A stretch of DNA of 64,000 bases from Opitutales bacterium (GTDB lineage Bacteria > Verrucomicrobiota > Verrucomicrobiia > Opitutales > JAJFLR01). This document shows positions 34,796-44,198 of the stretch, in pieces. The notes under the pieces are model-generated. The model was given only the letters and a program-made list of their open reading frames with translations. It made no database searches and was not told where the DNA came from. Within the stretch, counting starts at the first letter, position 1; every line of letters starts with the position of its first letter. The stretch spans positions 1 through 64,000 of the forward strand of contig JAJFLR010000028.1 of the NCBI GenBank assembly GCA_021772565.1. The letters run 5' to 3'. The translations under genes were made by a program, and so were the position numbers.

Positions 34796-37504
34796 TTAAT
34801 ACTGTTTTGTTGTCGCTTTCAAACGGCCACTTAAAATTTGTGACATATTACGGAATACTTTTGATGAAATTCTTGGATAACGATTCGTCACACGTTCCAA
34901 TGTTTTTTCATTAATAACCATAAGCTCGACATCTTCATTGGCAATAACATCAGCTGACCGTTTTTCATTTAAGACAAAGGCCATTTCACCAATCACATCA
35001 CCTACTTTTGGTTGAGCTACTTCTTTATCATTTACTACTACCTTAGCTGATCCTTTTAGAATAAGATATAAATCCTGACTATCTTCACCTTCTTTGATAA
35101 TATGTGCGCCAGCAGGATGCTCCTTTAGAAGACCCAATAAAACGAGCTTTTTGATTTCTGAATTTTTAAGCCCTTTGAGCAATGTACTTTCTTTAGCAAC
35201 CTTAGGATCAATTGTTAATTTCATGAAATCCCACGTCGAAATTATTGGTGTATTATAAAGGATACAGGGTGTGAAGAATATATCACCGATAAATGCAAAG
35301 ATCATAGCAATTGCAGAGAGAAAACCGAATTGGTAGATGATTCCAAAATTTGAAAGTGTCAATACGGCAAATCCAATAGTCAGGGCAAATGAAGTTGAAA
35401 GCACTGGCGCAAATTCGTGAATCAAACTCGCTTTCATGGCATCACGGTGATTCTGAATATGCTTCATTTCCTGATTGTAACGAGTCATGAAATGAATCGT
35501 ATCATCAACCGCAATTCCCAATGCAATCACTGCAACAGAAAATGTTCCAATACTGAGATAAAATCCAAACCAGCCCATTGCACCAAACATGACAATAATT
35601 GGAATCATATTAGGAATTAATGCCAACATTCCGGCACGCATGCTAAAGAAAAGTAGTGATATCACTATAAAAATTGTGGCTAACATTAATACCAAATTAC
35701 TGATAATTCCACGAGCCATGGAGTCTGCTGCTTTACCAATCAAAAGTAATTCTCCAGCCGGTTTAATTTTTAGTTCTCTCGATAATTCAGTATCGATAAA
35801 CTCGTTCATCTCCTTCATCACTTTACTTAAATATTTAGAACTTCCATCTTCAGCTCTAACAATAATGTTGGTATGTTGAAATTCATAATCAACAAAACGA
35901 GCCAGTGTATCCTGATCAATCAGCAATGAATATTGGGTAACTAACTCTGCTGAATCTGGAACTTCATATGCATCAGCAGCCCCATCATTCATCTCACGAT
36001 TTATGCGTCTGATTAATTTTCCAAAACCAACAACTTTATCAAAACGTTCCTCTAAAAAGTCTTCCAGTTTTGCTATATCGGCCAACAGTCTAGGATTTTT
36101 CAATCCCCCTTCTTCAGGTGCTTCAACCATAACAAAAAAGCTGTAGGCACCTGACAATCTTTTATGAATATCGTTAAACTTAATACGGACATCAGATGAT
36201 TTCTTAAAATAGGCCAGGAAGTCTGAATTAATCTCAACTTTAAAACAGCCTACAATACAGAAAAATAGAAGTGCATAGCAGAATACTAAAATCGGCTTAC
36301 GGTTATTAATAGTAAAGTCTGCAACACTATGTTCAAACTTTGTCCAGGCAGAAGGGGGTGCATTTGGATCCTCATTAGCGATAACCAGCTTTGGTTTTTT
36401 ATACAGCTTAAGGATTGAAGGAACAACAAATATAGTTATTATAAAATTGATTGCTATACCGAATGAAGTCGCGATACCAAATTCACGCAAAACTGGTAAA
36501 TCGTTGCTGATAATTGTAGCAAAGCCAATGAATGTAGTTAATGATGTCAGGCAGATTGCTATTAAGCTTCGAGTCATCATTCGATGAACTGCTTTATTTT
36601 TATCTTTCTCAGTCGCTAGACCTTTCATATACTCTGAGAGTAAATGAATATCTTCGGTCGATCCAATAACCAGGAGTAACATTGGGATGATGCCACTAAT
36701 TGGATTAATGGCAAAGTCCAATAAGACCATGAGCCCAATTGTTAAAATAACACTCATTGCTCCAGTTATTACGGGAATCAAGCAAGCCAGAACTGACCTA
36801 AAAAACAAAAACAACACTAGCAATATTGTTCCGACACAAAGTGGAATAAGAGTATTCTGATCTTTTTGAACTGATCGACTCGTTTCTAATTCTAAATAGG
36901 GAGAACCGATTGCATACATTTCAATTTTGTCCCCTAATGCACTTTCTATTTTGGCAATATTTTTATCAACTTCAGTTGTGAGGTATTCGCCCAAACCAGG
37001 GTTATCAGGTTGCTTTTCAATAAAAATATTAATCGCAGTTGATTTTCCATCCTTAGAAATAACTTCATTGATGATCATTTCATCCTGCTGCGTATATTTT
37101 CTAATGGCATCAATTTCTTCCTGATCATAAGGAACAGAAGCCATAACCTGATCTGTATCGAGATAACCACCTTCTTTATCCCATTTAATTTTGAATACAG
37201 TTGATAAACTTACGACTCGAGAAACCCCATCCAAATTTTCTGCTGCATAAGTTAAATCCTCAACAGCCTGCAAAACATCTTCCTGAAAAATATTATCACT
37301 TTGAACAACAATGATAATTAAAGTATCACCACCAAAGATCTCTTTAACCTTCTCGTTGTAGACTTTATCCGGATCACCCGGGACGATCATACCATCTGCT
37401 GTGTTATCAATTTTAACGTCCTTTAAAATCATTAAGAACGGCACACAGAGCATGAAAAATGCAGCTAATATAGTTTTCGGGTATTGTAGCGGTTTGTTAA
37501 ACAT
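34796..37504 (-). CDS. MMPL/RND-family exporter with C-terminal cyclic-nucleotide-binding domain
   Basis: This 902-residue transporter has two RND halves. Each has one N-terminal helix, a large periplasmic loop and a five-helix bundle. The typical TM4 Asp motif is in VIALGIAVDDTIHFMTRYNQ. The first bundle has IPMLLLVIGSTEDIHLLSEY. From about residue 770 it continues into a cNMP-type beta barrel (EHPAGAHIIKEGEDSQDLYL, then GDVIGEMAFVLNEKRSADVI). This keeps the phosphate-binding GE...RSA pattern. MMPL proteins export lipids or polyketides such as aryl polyenes, driven by proton flow. The fused domain suggests allosteric control by a ligand. The gene ends an operon with UnbU- and CRTAC-like genes (24-bp gap). 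Confidence 0.9.
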   Translation of the reverse strand: MFNKPLQYPKTILAAFFMLCVPFLMILKDVKIDNTADGMIVPGDPDKVYNEKVKEIFGGDTLIIIVVQSDNIFQEDVLQAVEDLTYAAENLDGVSRVVSLSTVFKIKWDKEGGYLDTDQVMASVPYDQEEIDAIRKYTQQDEMIINEVISKDGKSTAINIFIEKQPDNPGLGEYLTTEVDKNIAKIESALGDKIEMYAIGSPYLELETSRSVQKDQNTLIPLCVGTILLVLFLFFRSVLACLIPVITGAMSVILTIGLMVLLDFAINPISGIIPMLLLVIGSTEDIHLLSEYMKGLATEKDKNKAVHRMMTRSLIAICLTSLTTFIGFATIISNDLPVLREFGIATSFGIAINFIITIFVVPSILKLYKKPKLVIANEDPNAPPSAWTKFEHSVADFTINNRKPILVFCYALLFFCIVGCFKVEINSDFLAYFKKSSDVRIKFNDIHKRLSGAYSFFVMVEAPEEGGLKNPRLLADIAKLEDFLEERFDKVVGFGKLIRRINREMNDGAADAYEVPDSAELVTQYSLLIDQDTLARFVDYEFQHTNIIVRAEDGSSKYLSKVMKEMNEFIDTELSRELKIKPAGELLLIGKAADSMARGIISNLVLMLATIFIVISLLFFSMRAGMLALIPNMIPIIVMFGAMGWFGFYLSIGTFSVAVIALGIAVDDTIHFMTRYNQEMKHIQNHRDAMKASLIHEFAPVLSTSFALTIGFAVLTLSNFGIIYQFGFLSAIAMIFAFIGDIFFTPCILYNTPIISTWDFMKLTIDPKVAKESTLLKGLKNSEIKKLVLLGLLKEHPAGAHIIKEGEDSQDLYLILKGSAKVVVNDKEVAQPKVGDVIGEMAFVLNEKRSADVIANEDVELMVINEKTLERVTNRYPRISSKVFRNMSQILSGRLKATTKQY

Positions 37505-37528
37505 AATCTGTTAGTTTAATGGTTAGTG

Positions 37529-39673
37529 TTAGTTTCGTGCAAATTTTGATTCACTTACAGGAGTAATAGGCAGCAAAACTTTATAGCTGCCAGGTTGCAT
37601 TTTTGATACATATTTACGATTGTTGCCAGTCAATCCGTCAATCCATCCAAAATGAACTTCAAGCTCGGAATAACGATCATGAAATTTGCCTAATCCTACA
37701 TGAATCTGATCAGTGTTGTTACCCGTGTGACCGATTCCTCCATCAACCTGATCGATACAGATATACTCCGCTTGATTTGTATCTTTATTTATGCCAAAAA
37801 CTTTCACAATTGCTCCAATCGCCAATCTCTCCCTAAAGGATTTTTTTTCACTGTATATACTTGGAGTAGAATTATTGGATTCAGTCAACCAAATTCTCAT
37901 CAGTAAATATTTATGATTTTTATCAAAATCTTCGCTTTGGTTAAGTTTGTTATGGAAAAAATATGATGGCTCCCATTGATTACTAAATACAAAATCGAGA
38001 TCGCCATCTTCGTCAATATCGCCAACGGCAATACCCCTACTAAGATCCTGATATCCTTTCATAAAATCCAAATGACCTGAAAGGTCGTAATACCTGCCAT
38101 CGTGATTAGATTTCATAAATATTGCATTTACCCCATCTCCTCCTAAACCATCTTCACCACCAAATGTTAAATTGGGCCAGATATTTGCAAATTTAATTAT
38201 TGCGTCATTGCCCATTAATAATTCAGAAAATCGTGCCCATCGTTCATTCTTACCCTTTACAAAACCTGTTGCTTGAATAACTTCCTCAATACCATTGTTA
38301 TCGAGGTCGGCAAATTTAACATCCCAGGCCCAATGACTGCGCGATAAGCCCATTGGCTCACTTTTATCTTTATACGGGGCAATACCTTTTTTCATAATAT
38401 CAGTGTCCCCCGTACTCATCCAGACAAAATGACTTTCCTCAAAGGCAAATTCCACAGACATATTACTGACAATAATATCGGGAATTCCGTCTTTATTCAG
38501 GTCGGAAAAGTCAACACCCATTCCCTTAAATGAATCATAACCGAGCACTTTTGACTTAGGTGTGAGCCAGTCTCTTTCACCATGAAGAATAAGAAAACTA
38601 AATTCCCCTTTTTTAGATTGATTTAACAATAAATAATCAGGTCCAAAATCATTGGCAAAATAAAGCTCAGGCAATAAGTCGCCATTCAAGTCCATTGAGC
38701 CGATAGCTAAAGTCCATCCTTTATTGAATCTATCTTCTTCCTCTTTAGAAATATCCTCATATTTTCCATCTGAATAACGCTGTATAGATAAAGAAGCCTC
38801 AACAAAGTTTGCTTTATTTAAATTTGAGCCAACAGATTTAAGTCCAGACCATTGAAACACATGGTTTGTCCCTCCATTAAAAGCCATTGACATAGAATCC
38901 GGCATTTTAGGCAAAGGCCCTCGCCCCCCTTTATCAGCATCATTAGGATCAAGGTATTGATGCATATCTAGAGCATAATTTCCAACAATCAAGTCAGCAT
39001 GATTATCGCCATCCAAATCAGTTAAAATAGAAGCATTAGAGTTCCAGACAGTTGGATTGTCTATCAAATCCGTTTTAACAAAATTTTCTGCAGTTAGGGG
39101 AGGAATTTTAGATGAATTAATATCTCTTTCTTTTTGATAATAAATTACGGGCGATCTACCCATATAAAAAACCAGTATATCGAAAAGACCATCTTCATTG
39201 AAGTCGCCCGGCATTGCCCCCGCTGCTGCAAAAGGAACTTTATGTCCGTTAACTATTGCCCCCATGCTGACATCCGAAGTTTCAAGAACTTCTTGTGTCC
39301 ATCTCACATCGGTCTTTCCGTTATTAGTATCTAAAGTATAAATGATGACTTGATCAGTGCGTGGCTCAACTAAAACTAATTCATTGGTCAATCCATCATT
39401 ATTAAGATCAACAAGTGATGCGGAGTTACCGACAGATGCAATCCATTTTGCGATTCTCTTTATTTTTGGATGTACTTCACGACGATATTGAAGTTCACTG
39501 ACTACATCGGGATCTAATTCCAGTGGAATTTCAATGCGCTCAATATTGATGTCAGTTATCAGACTTTCAGGGTCAGTTACTTTAGGTAATTTACTGAACC
39601 AGTAAGCAGTTGCAATCAGACAAATTACTATAAAGCGCTTAACCCATATTCTTACTGTCGTTGATGTTAACAT
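37529..39673 (-). CDS. CRTAC/UnbV-type FG-GAP repeat protein
   Basis: This 714-residue protein has an N-terminal anchor (FIVICLIATAYWFSKLP) and a propeller of FG-GAP blades with Ca2+ sites. Examples are LVDLNNDGLTNELVLVE, ILTDLDGDNHADLIVGNY, DLNKDGIPDIIVSN and DIDEDGDLDFVFSN. The end has the CRTAC/UnbV type closure (LAIGAIVKVFGINKDTNQAE, then GHTGNNTDQIHVGLGKFHDR). It is the second protein of this class in the locus, distinct from the 895-residue one. It lies between the UnbU-like and MMPL genes with gaps of 19 and 24 bp, so the three form one operon. It probably works on the periplasmic side with the exporter. Confidence 0.85.
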   Translation of the reverse strand: MLTSTTVRIWVKRFIVICLIATAYWFSKLPKVTDPESLITDINIERIEIPLELDPDVVSELQYRREVHPKIKRIAKWIASVGNSASLVDLNNDGLTNELVLVEPRTDQVIIYTLDTNNGKTDVRWTQEVLETSDVSMGAIVNGHKVPFAAAGAMPGDFNEDGLFDILVFYMGRSPVIYYQKERDINSSKIPPLTAENFVKTDLIDNPTVWNSNASILTDLDGDNHADLIVGNYALDMHQYLDPNDADKGGRGPLPKMPDSMSMAFNGGTNHVFQWSGLKSVGSNLNKANFVEASLSIQRYSDGKYEDISKEEEDRFNKGWTLAIGSMDLNGDLLPELYFANDFGPDYLLLNQSKKGEFSFLILHGERDWLTPKSKVLGYDSFKGMGVDFSDLNKDGIPDIIVSNMSVEFAFEESHFVWMSTGDTDIMKKGIAPYKDKSEPMGLSRSHWAWDVKFADLDNNGIEEVIQATGFVKGKNERWARFSELLMGNDAIIKFANIWPNLTFGGEDGLGGDGVNAIFMKSNHDGRYYDLSGHLDFMKGYQDLSRGIAVGDIDEDGDLDFVFSNQWEPSYFFHNKLNQSEDFDKNHKYLLMRIWLTESNNSTPSIYSEKKSFRERLAIGAIVKVFGINKDTNQAEYICIDQVDGGIGHTGNNTDQIHVGLGKFHDRYSELEVHFGWIDGLTGNNRKYVSKMQPGSYKVLLPITPVSESKFARN

Positions 39674-39692
39674 AACTTAAATAATATAATGA

Positions 39693-40616
39693 TTATGCAG
39701 TAGCTGCTTCCAATGAATTTTCAGTATTCTTAACCTTTCTTGATTCCATGATATCTCCAATATAAAGTAGTAAGGCTCTTAAACAGCAACTTATTGTCAG
39801 GGCAAAAAAGATTCCGTAAACAATGTTGTTATAGGTAATTATATTATAAATTAGCGCCGTAGTGAGACCAAATATTATCTGTTGTTTAGTAGTATGTGGT
39901 GTCGTTGCCGGATCAGATATCATATAATAGGTAAATAAGATAAAAGAAACTCCGGTAATCGGTATTAGTATTACATAAGGTGGCATATCATTTATTAGAC
40001 ATCGTATCATACCAAATACAATAAAACCACCCACCCATGATAAAAGTAACGGAACTCTTTTGGTAAATTTAATATTCAAAAACGAACCGGTACAAATAAT
40101 TAATATAGGTAATACCCAATTATATGCACCGTGAAAATTTTCAGTAAAATGATAGGGAGGCGAAGGAGTAACCCAGTGAAACAAAACAACTGTAGCTGTT
40201 AAACCAAAATTAGACGGATTTAAGAAATGTCGCTTTCTTCCGGATAACGTAATTTGAAATAACGCTTTTGAACCCAAACCAACCATAACTGCAAACATAA
40301 GTGGAAACAATCTCTCATTGGTGTAAAGTAACATTGAAATCGCCAGTGATGTGATATGGGCAGGCAACATAAAACCAATAAAATTTTTGACTCCACCGCC
40401 TAAGAACTTCGGTTTAGTTTTATATACCCAACTATCCAAAAGCGCAAGGATCAGCTCAAATGTGTATCCGGTCAGCAGCGCAACAATTGGCTGGATATAA
40501 GATTGCTCAAAGCCAAAAAAAAGATGCCCTAGAATATTAAAAATAGTTATGGCAATGCCAAACCTGATCAATCCACCATAGCGACGTGAATTGTACCAAC
40601 TCTCATCAGTTTTCAT
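39693..40616 (-). CDS. UnbU-like (RnfD/NqrB-related) membrane protein
   Basis: The 307-residue protein has about nine membrane helices. It carries signature stretches of the RnfD/NqrB fold as seen in 'enediyne biosynthesis protein UnbU': GRKRHFLNPSNFGLTATVVL, SPPYHFTENFHGAYNW and YYMISDPATTPHTTKQQI. The D-P-A-T motif corresponds to the site where RnfD binds FMN covalently through Thr, but this is an analogy. It is the first gene of the operon with the CRTAC/UnbV-type and MMPL genes. UnbU and UnbV are usually found together. Their task is not known; electron transfer across the membrane or help in export are possible. Confidence 0.8.
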   Translation of the reverse strand: MKTDESWYNSRRYGGLIRFGIAITIFNILGHLFFGFEQSYIQPIVALLTGYTFELILALLDSWVYKTKPKFLGGGVKNFIGFMLPAHITSLAISMLLYTNERLFPLMFAVMVGLGSKALFQITLSGRKRHFLNPSNFGLTATVVLFHWVTPSPPYHFTENFHGAYNWVLPILIICTGSFLNIKFTKRVPLLLSWVGGFIVFGMIRCLINDMPPYVILIPITGVSFILFTYYMISDPATTPHTTKQQIIFGLTTALIYNIITYNNIVYGIFFALTISCCLRALLLYIGDIMESRKVKNTENSLEAATA

Positions 40617-40877
40617 TTATTGTGTGTTATATATTTATAGTTTTTATCTACTTATAAAAAATATTTACACTTAGTAAATAGCAAAAGTTAATCTACAAAT
40701 AAAACTATAGTTATCTAATTTTTCGATAACAATGGTTTTAAAAGTTAAATACAGAGACAATTGATTTTAAAATATTAAAAAAAATGTAAATAGGCTAAGA
40801 AATTACCTTTGAACTTTTAAATAGAACTAATAATTTTGTTTGCATACACCTACAAAATAATTTGTAACAATAAACTC
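40617..40877. promoter_or_regulatory. Divergent intergenic region of the export genes
   Basis: About 260 bp of very AT-rich DNA separate the UnbU-CRTAC-MMPL operon from the porin-LolA pair, which read in opposite directions. A shared control region is likely. I see no clear operator. The ORF track's TTG start for the porin lies inside it and is not used here. Confidence 0.4.
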
Positions 40878-42254
40878 ATGTATACTAGACAGCTATCTAA
40901 ACTAATTATTTATTCTCTTTCAGTAATACTAAGTTTCAATGTTTATCTGGATGGTGATTCAACAGAAGATGATTCTTCCGGTTTTTTTCAACAGGTTGTT
41001 GACAATACCAAAGGTGAATTAAAGGCCAGTTACTTTAGCAATTTTGATCAAGACCCTCGAGGTGATGATAAAAATTTTGGCCACATTGATTTGAAGTTAA
41101 ATTACAAACAAGATATCAGTGATAATGTTTTTCTAAATGTCGTCGGCCGCTTTCGTGAAGATACCGCAAATAGAACACGTGAGACATTTGGTTTTGTAGA
41201 AGATTCGGATAGACCTTATCTAGCAACAATTGATGAACTTGTTTTTAGATATAGTGGCGAGAAAATTGAATGGTCGGTTGGAAAGCAGCTATTTACCTGG
41301 GGTGTGGCTGATACATTTCGCCCAACTGATCAAATTAATCCAAGTGACTATACAGATCTTCCAACGTCTGAAAAATTAGCAGTTCCAGCTATAACGTTAT
41401 TTCACAGCCATGAAAAAGTCGACATTCAGGGAGTCATTATACCAGCGTTTACTCCAACAAGACTACCGGGCAGTGATAATCGTTGGGGACCAGATCAATC
41501 TGGATTAGCGGCAGGATTTGCACCTTTGTTTGGTGGAGTTACACCAAATTTGGATTTTAGCAGAAGAGAGATACCGGACAAGAAACTTGATACTTTACAA
41601 GGCGGTATTCGGCTCACATCCAGTAGTTTAATTTCCGGCTGGGACCTTGGTCTAACTTGGTATACTGGTTATGACCCTATAGGTGTCTATAGAGCTAACA
41701 TAATTCCGGGTGTTACACCAACAGTTGAGATGATACAGGTTTTTTCAGAATTCCAAGAATTTGGTGCTAGTTTTTCGACTACCTTAAAAGGTGCTGTTGT
41801 ATATGGGGAAGGTGCATTTCACATCACTAAAGACAATTTGCAGGAAGATTCCTATTTTGAATATGTGTTAGGATTTAATTATACCAATTACGATATTTTA
41901 AGCAGTGTATTTGAAGAAATTAGATTTATAGTAGAATATGCCGGTGAATCAGTATTTGATGAACGCACTGATAACCAAACTTACTTTGACACCGGACAAT
42001 ACTTACGTCCTTTTCAAAATTCTATTCTTTGGGGAATTATTTTCAAACACAATATTGATACCGAATTTACATTTGGAGGAGCATACAATATCAATGATGG
42101 TGATGCCCTGATCAGTCCTCAATTATCCCATAAACTTCAGAATGGTATGAAAATCATAACTGGCTTTGATATTTTCACAGGAAATGATGATTCATTTTTT
42201 GGCCGTTGGGATAATAACGATCGATTTAGTTTAACAGTTGAATATCTATTTTAA
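40878..42254 (+). CDS. DUF1302-type outer membrane beta-barrel protein
   Basis: I start at the second Met (MYTRQLSKLIIYSLSVILSF) because it opens a normal signal peptide; the track's TTG start adds 14 unlikely residues. The mature protein is rich in alternating beta strands with aromatic ends and closes on NDRFSLTVEYLF, a C-terminal Phe typical of outer-membrane insertion. The block WSVGKQLFTWGVADTFRPTD is the hallmark of DUF1302-like porins, which are often encoded with MMPL exporters and LolA-like proteins. It probably gives the exported molecule its passage or seat in the outer membrane. About 459 residues. Confidence 0.82.
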   Translation: MYTRQLSKLIIYSLSVILSFNVYLDGDSTEDDSSGFFQQVVDNTKGELKASYFSNFDQDPRGDDKNFGHIDLKLNYKQDISDNVFLNVVGRFREDTANRTRETFGFVEDSDRPYLATIDELVFRYSGEKIEWSVGKQLFTWGVADTFRPTDQINPSDYTDLPTSEKLAVPAITLFHSHEKVDIQGVIIPAFTPTRLPGSDNRWGPDQSGLAAGFAPLFGGVTPNLDFSRREIPDKKLDTLQGGIRLTSSSLISGWDLGLTWYTGYDPIGVYRANIIPGVTPTVEMIQVFSEFQEFGASFSTTLKGAVVYGEGAFHITKDNLQEDSYFEYVLGFNYTNYDILSSVFEEIRFIVEYAGESVFDERTDNQTYFDTGQYLRPFQNSILWGIIFKHNIDTEFTFGGAYNINDGDALISPQLSHKLQNGMKIITGFDIFTGNDDSFFGRWDNNDRFSLTVEYLF

Positions 42255-42272
42255 TATTAAATAAAGAAATAT

Positions 42273-43061
42273 ATGAAAAAAATACTATTATCATTAATCA
42301 TAAGTTTAAGTATCTGGCTGCCATTATCGGCTGCTGATTCACCAACCGGAAAAGAGATTATGGAGATTCAAAAGAATCAACATAAGATAAAAACTGAAGT
42401 AACAAAATATGATATGATTCTGGTTGATAAAAAGGGTCGTGAGCGCAAAAGAGTAATTAGTATCTATGTTAAGGATGTTGGTAATTCATTAAATAAAACG
42501 ATGTTGAAATTTTCAGAACCAGCTGACATCGCCGGTGTTGGTTTGCTCACATGGGAACAAGGTGAAGATAAAGACGATGACCAATGGCTATACCTGCCTG
42601 CACAAAGACAAGTAAAAAGAATATCATCTAGCGGTAAGAAAAATCAATTCATGGGTACAGATCTGGCATTTGAAGATCTACGACCTGAAAATCTTCAAGC
42701 TAATAATTATAAAGTATTGGGTGAAGAAAAAATTGGCGATGACCTTTGTTGGAAAATAGAGGCAACTCCTGCCACGGCTAAAGAAAAGAAGGATAGTGGA
42801 TATTCAAAAAGAATTATATGGATCAGAAAAGATATCTACTTCTCAGTAAAGACAGAGTTTTATGACAAGAGAGGTAATTTAGCAAAATTAGGAACTAATG
42901 AAGATTTTGAGAATATTGAAGGAAATATTTGGAGAAGTAAAAAAGGCACAACAGAAAGTTTAAAAAGAAAGACAAAAACAATCATGGCAACAACAAGTCG
43001 TGATACTAAGGGTTCTTTAGAAGAGAGCTTTTTCTCACAAAATAATCTTAAAAAAGATTAA
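42273..43061 (+). CDS. LolA-like outer-membrane lipid/lipoprotein carrier
   Basis: This 262-residue protein has the signal MKKILLSLIISLSIWLPLSA. The LolA-like half-barrel family annotated 'outer membrane lipoprotein-sorting protein' is shown by DSPTGKEIMEIQKNQHKIKT, then LTWEQGEDKDDDQWLYLPAQ and VKRISSSGKKNQFMGTDLAF. Proteins of this type shuttle a hydrophobic cargo through the periplasm and are found beside MMPL exporters and DUF1302 barrels. It is 18 bp behind the barrel gene. A role in handing the exporter's cargo to the barrel is inference from context. Confidence 0.88.
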   Translation: MKKILLSLIISLSIWLPLSAADSPTGKEIMEIQKNQHKIKTEVTKYDMILVDKKGRERKRVISIYVKDVGNSLNKTMLKFSEPADIAGVGLLTWEQGEDKDDDQWLYLPAQRQVKRISSSGKKNQFMGTDLAFEDLRPENLQANNYKVLGEEKIGDDLCWKIEATPATAKEKKDSGYSKRIIWIRKDIYFSVKTEFYDKRGNLAKLGTNEDFENIEGNIWRSKKGTTESLKRKTKTIMATTSRDTKGSLEESFFSQNNLKKD

Positions 43062-43083
43062 GATTAATCTGATAAAGCATTAA

Positions 43084-44067
43084 TTATTTATGTTGGGTTA
43101 CTTTCGATAGAACATAAAATAGAAATAACCCAACAACAAAAATTATAACACTAGTAAATAAGAGTAACCCTTTGGGTTGTACAATTAAAAGTGCACCTAG
43201 AAATTGAATTGCAATAATTGCGTATAGCAATAATGCAATAAGGTTTCTTGATTTACTACTTATAAAATATGCTCCTAATGGTGCACCAAAACAGACTACC
43301 GGGATGCAAACTAACCAATAATTATGTTCAGCAATACCAAAATCATTGAGTAGATATTTATGTAATAAAAATCCAACAACGGCATTGCTCGCCATCAAAA
43401 TCACACTTGTCGGTGTAGCTATTTTTTCAGAAAGATTATATCTTAAAGTAATATAGGCAAATGTACAAATATCCAAGCCATTACCAAATATTGAACTGGC
43501 GATACCCCCTAAAAATGAGACTACTAATATTGCAATTTTTTCGGAATTATTTAAATCCGGTAGCTCAGTAACTGTATCACGTTTTTTAACAATATTTGTG
43601 TAGAGCAAAATAACGCCAAAGCTTAGCCAAATTGTTACAAATGACATTTTGGCATAAGCCGGCTGTATGTGTTGTATGATAAAATATGACCCAAAAATAA
43701 TGCCAACAGTACCACCAACTAAACCCAGAAAAAGATACTTTCGTTCAATTGGAATTTTTCTGACAAAGATCAAATATGCTGCAGCTGTCATGCCAATGCT
43801 TTGAATTGCCAGTGAAAAATTTCGAGCAATTGCCGGTTGAATATCCCATATAAGTGTCATTGCGGGAAAGGCAATTGCTCCCCCACCCTCAGGACTGGCA
43901 CCGGCTATGAATGATCCAAACGCCATGACAATCATCATAAACCAGGCATCTTTATACACGTGCCAAGATGATGTAGAGGACATATAGTAAAACCAAAGTG
44001 ATAGTAATATCATCAATGGAACCAGTACAATAAAAATACTTTGTTGCTTATTCTTTAAATTACTCAA
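43084..44067 (-). CDS. TauE/SafE-family membrane permease
   Basis: The 327-residue protein has about nine helices and two repeats, each with a conserved Gly/Pro-rich loop: AFGSFIAGASPEGGGAIAFP near the N terminus and VVSFLGGIASSIFGNGLDIC in the middle. This is the sulfite-exporter TauE/SafE family, which moves sulfur-containing or other organic anions. It converges with the LolA-like gene, with 22 bp between the ends. It may belong to the locus or may simply be a neighbour. Confidence 0.85.
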   Translation of the reverse strand: MSNLKNKQQSIFIVLVPLMILLSLWFYYMSSTSSWHVYKDAWFMMIVMAFGSFIAGASPEGGGAIAFPAMTLIWDIQPAIARNFSLAIQSIGMTAAAYLIFVRKIPIERKYLFLGLVGGTVGIIFGSYFIIQHIQPAYAKMSFVTIWLSFGVILLYTNIVKKRDTVTELPDLNNSEKIAILVVSFLGGIASSIFGNGLDICTFAYITLRYNLSEKIATPTSVILMASNAVVGFLLHKYLLNDFGIAEHNYWLVCIPVVCFGAPLGAYFISSKSRNLIALLLYAIIAIQFLGALLIVQPKGLLLFTSVIIFVVGLFLFYVLSKVTQHK

Positions 44068-44198
44068 TCGGATTTAGCAGTTAATGTTTTGTGGATACAT
44101 ATACACTTTAAATGTTTAAAGGCAAGTCTCGTATAAATTAATTACGCATTCTAGATTTCATCTGTTAAAATAAAAATTAGACAATATAAAGTTCAGGC

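Noticed and set aside
34796-40616. Complete enediyne gene cluster
   Set aside because: Only UnbU/UnbV-type accessory proteins are present; no iterative enediyne PKS (PKSE) or thioesterase is in the window.
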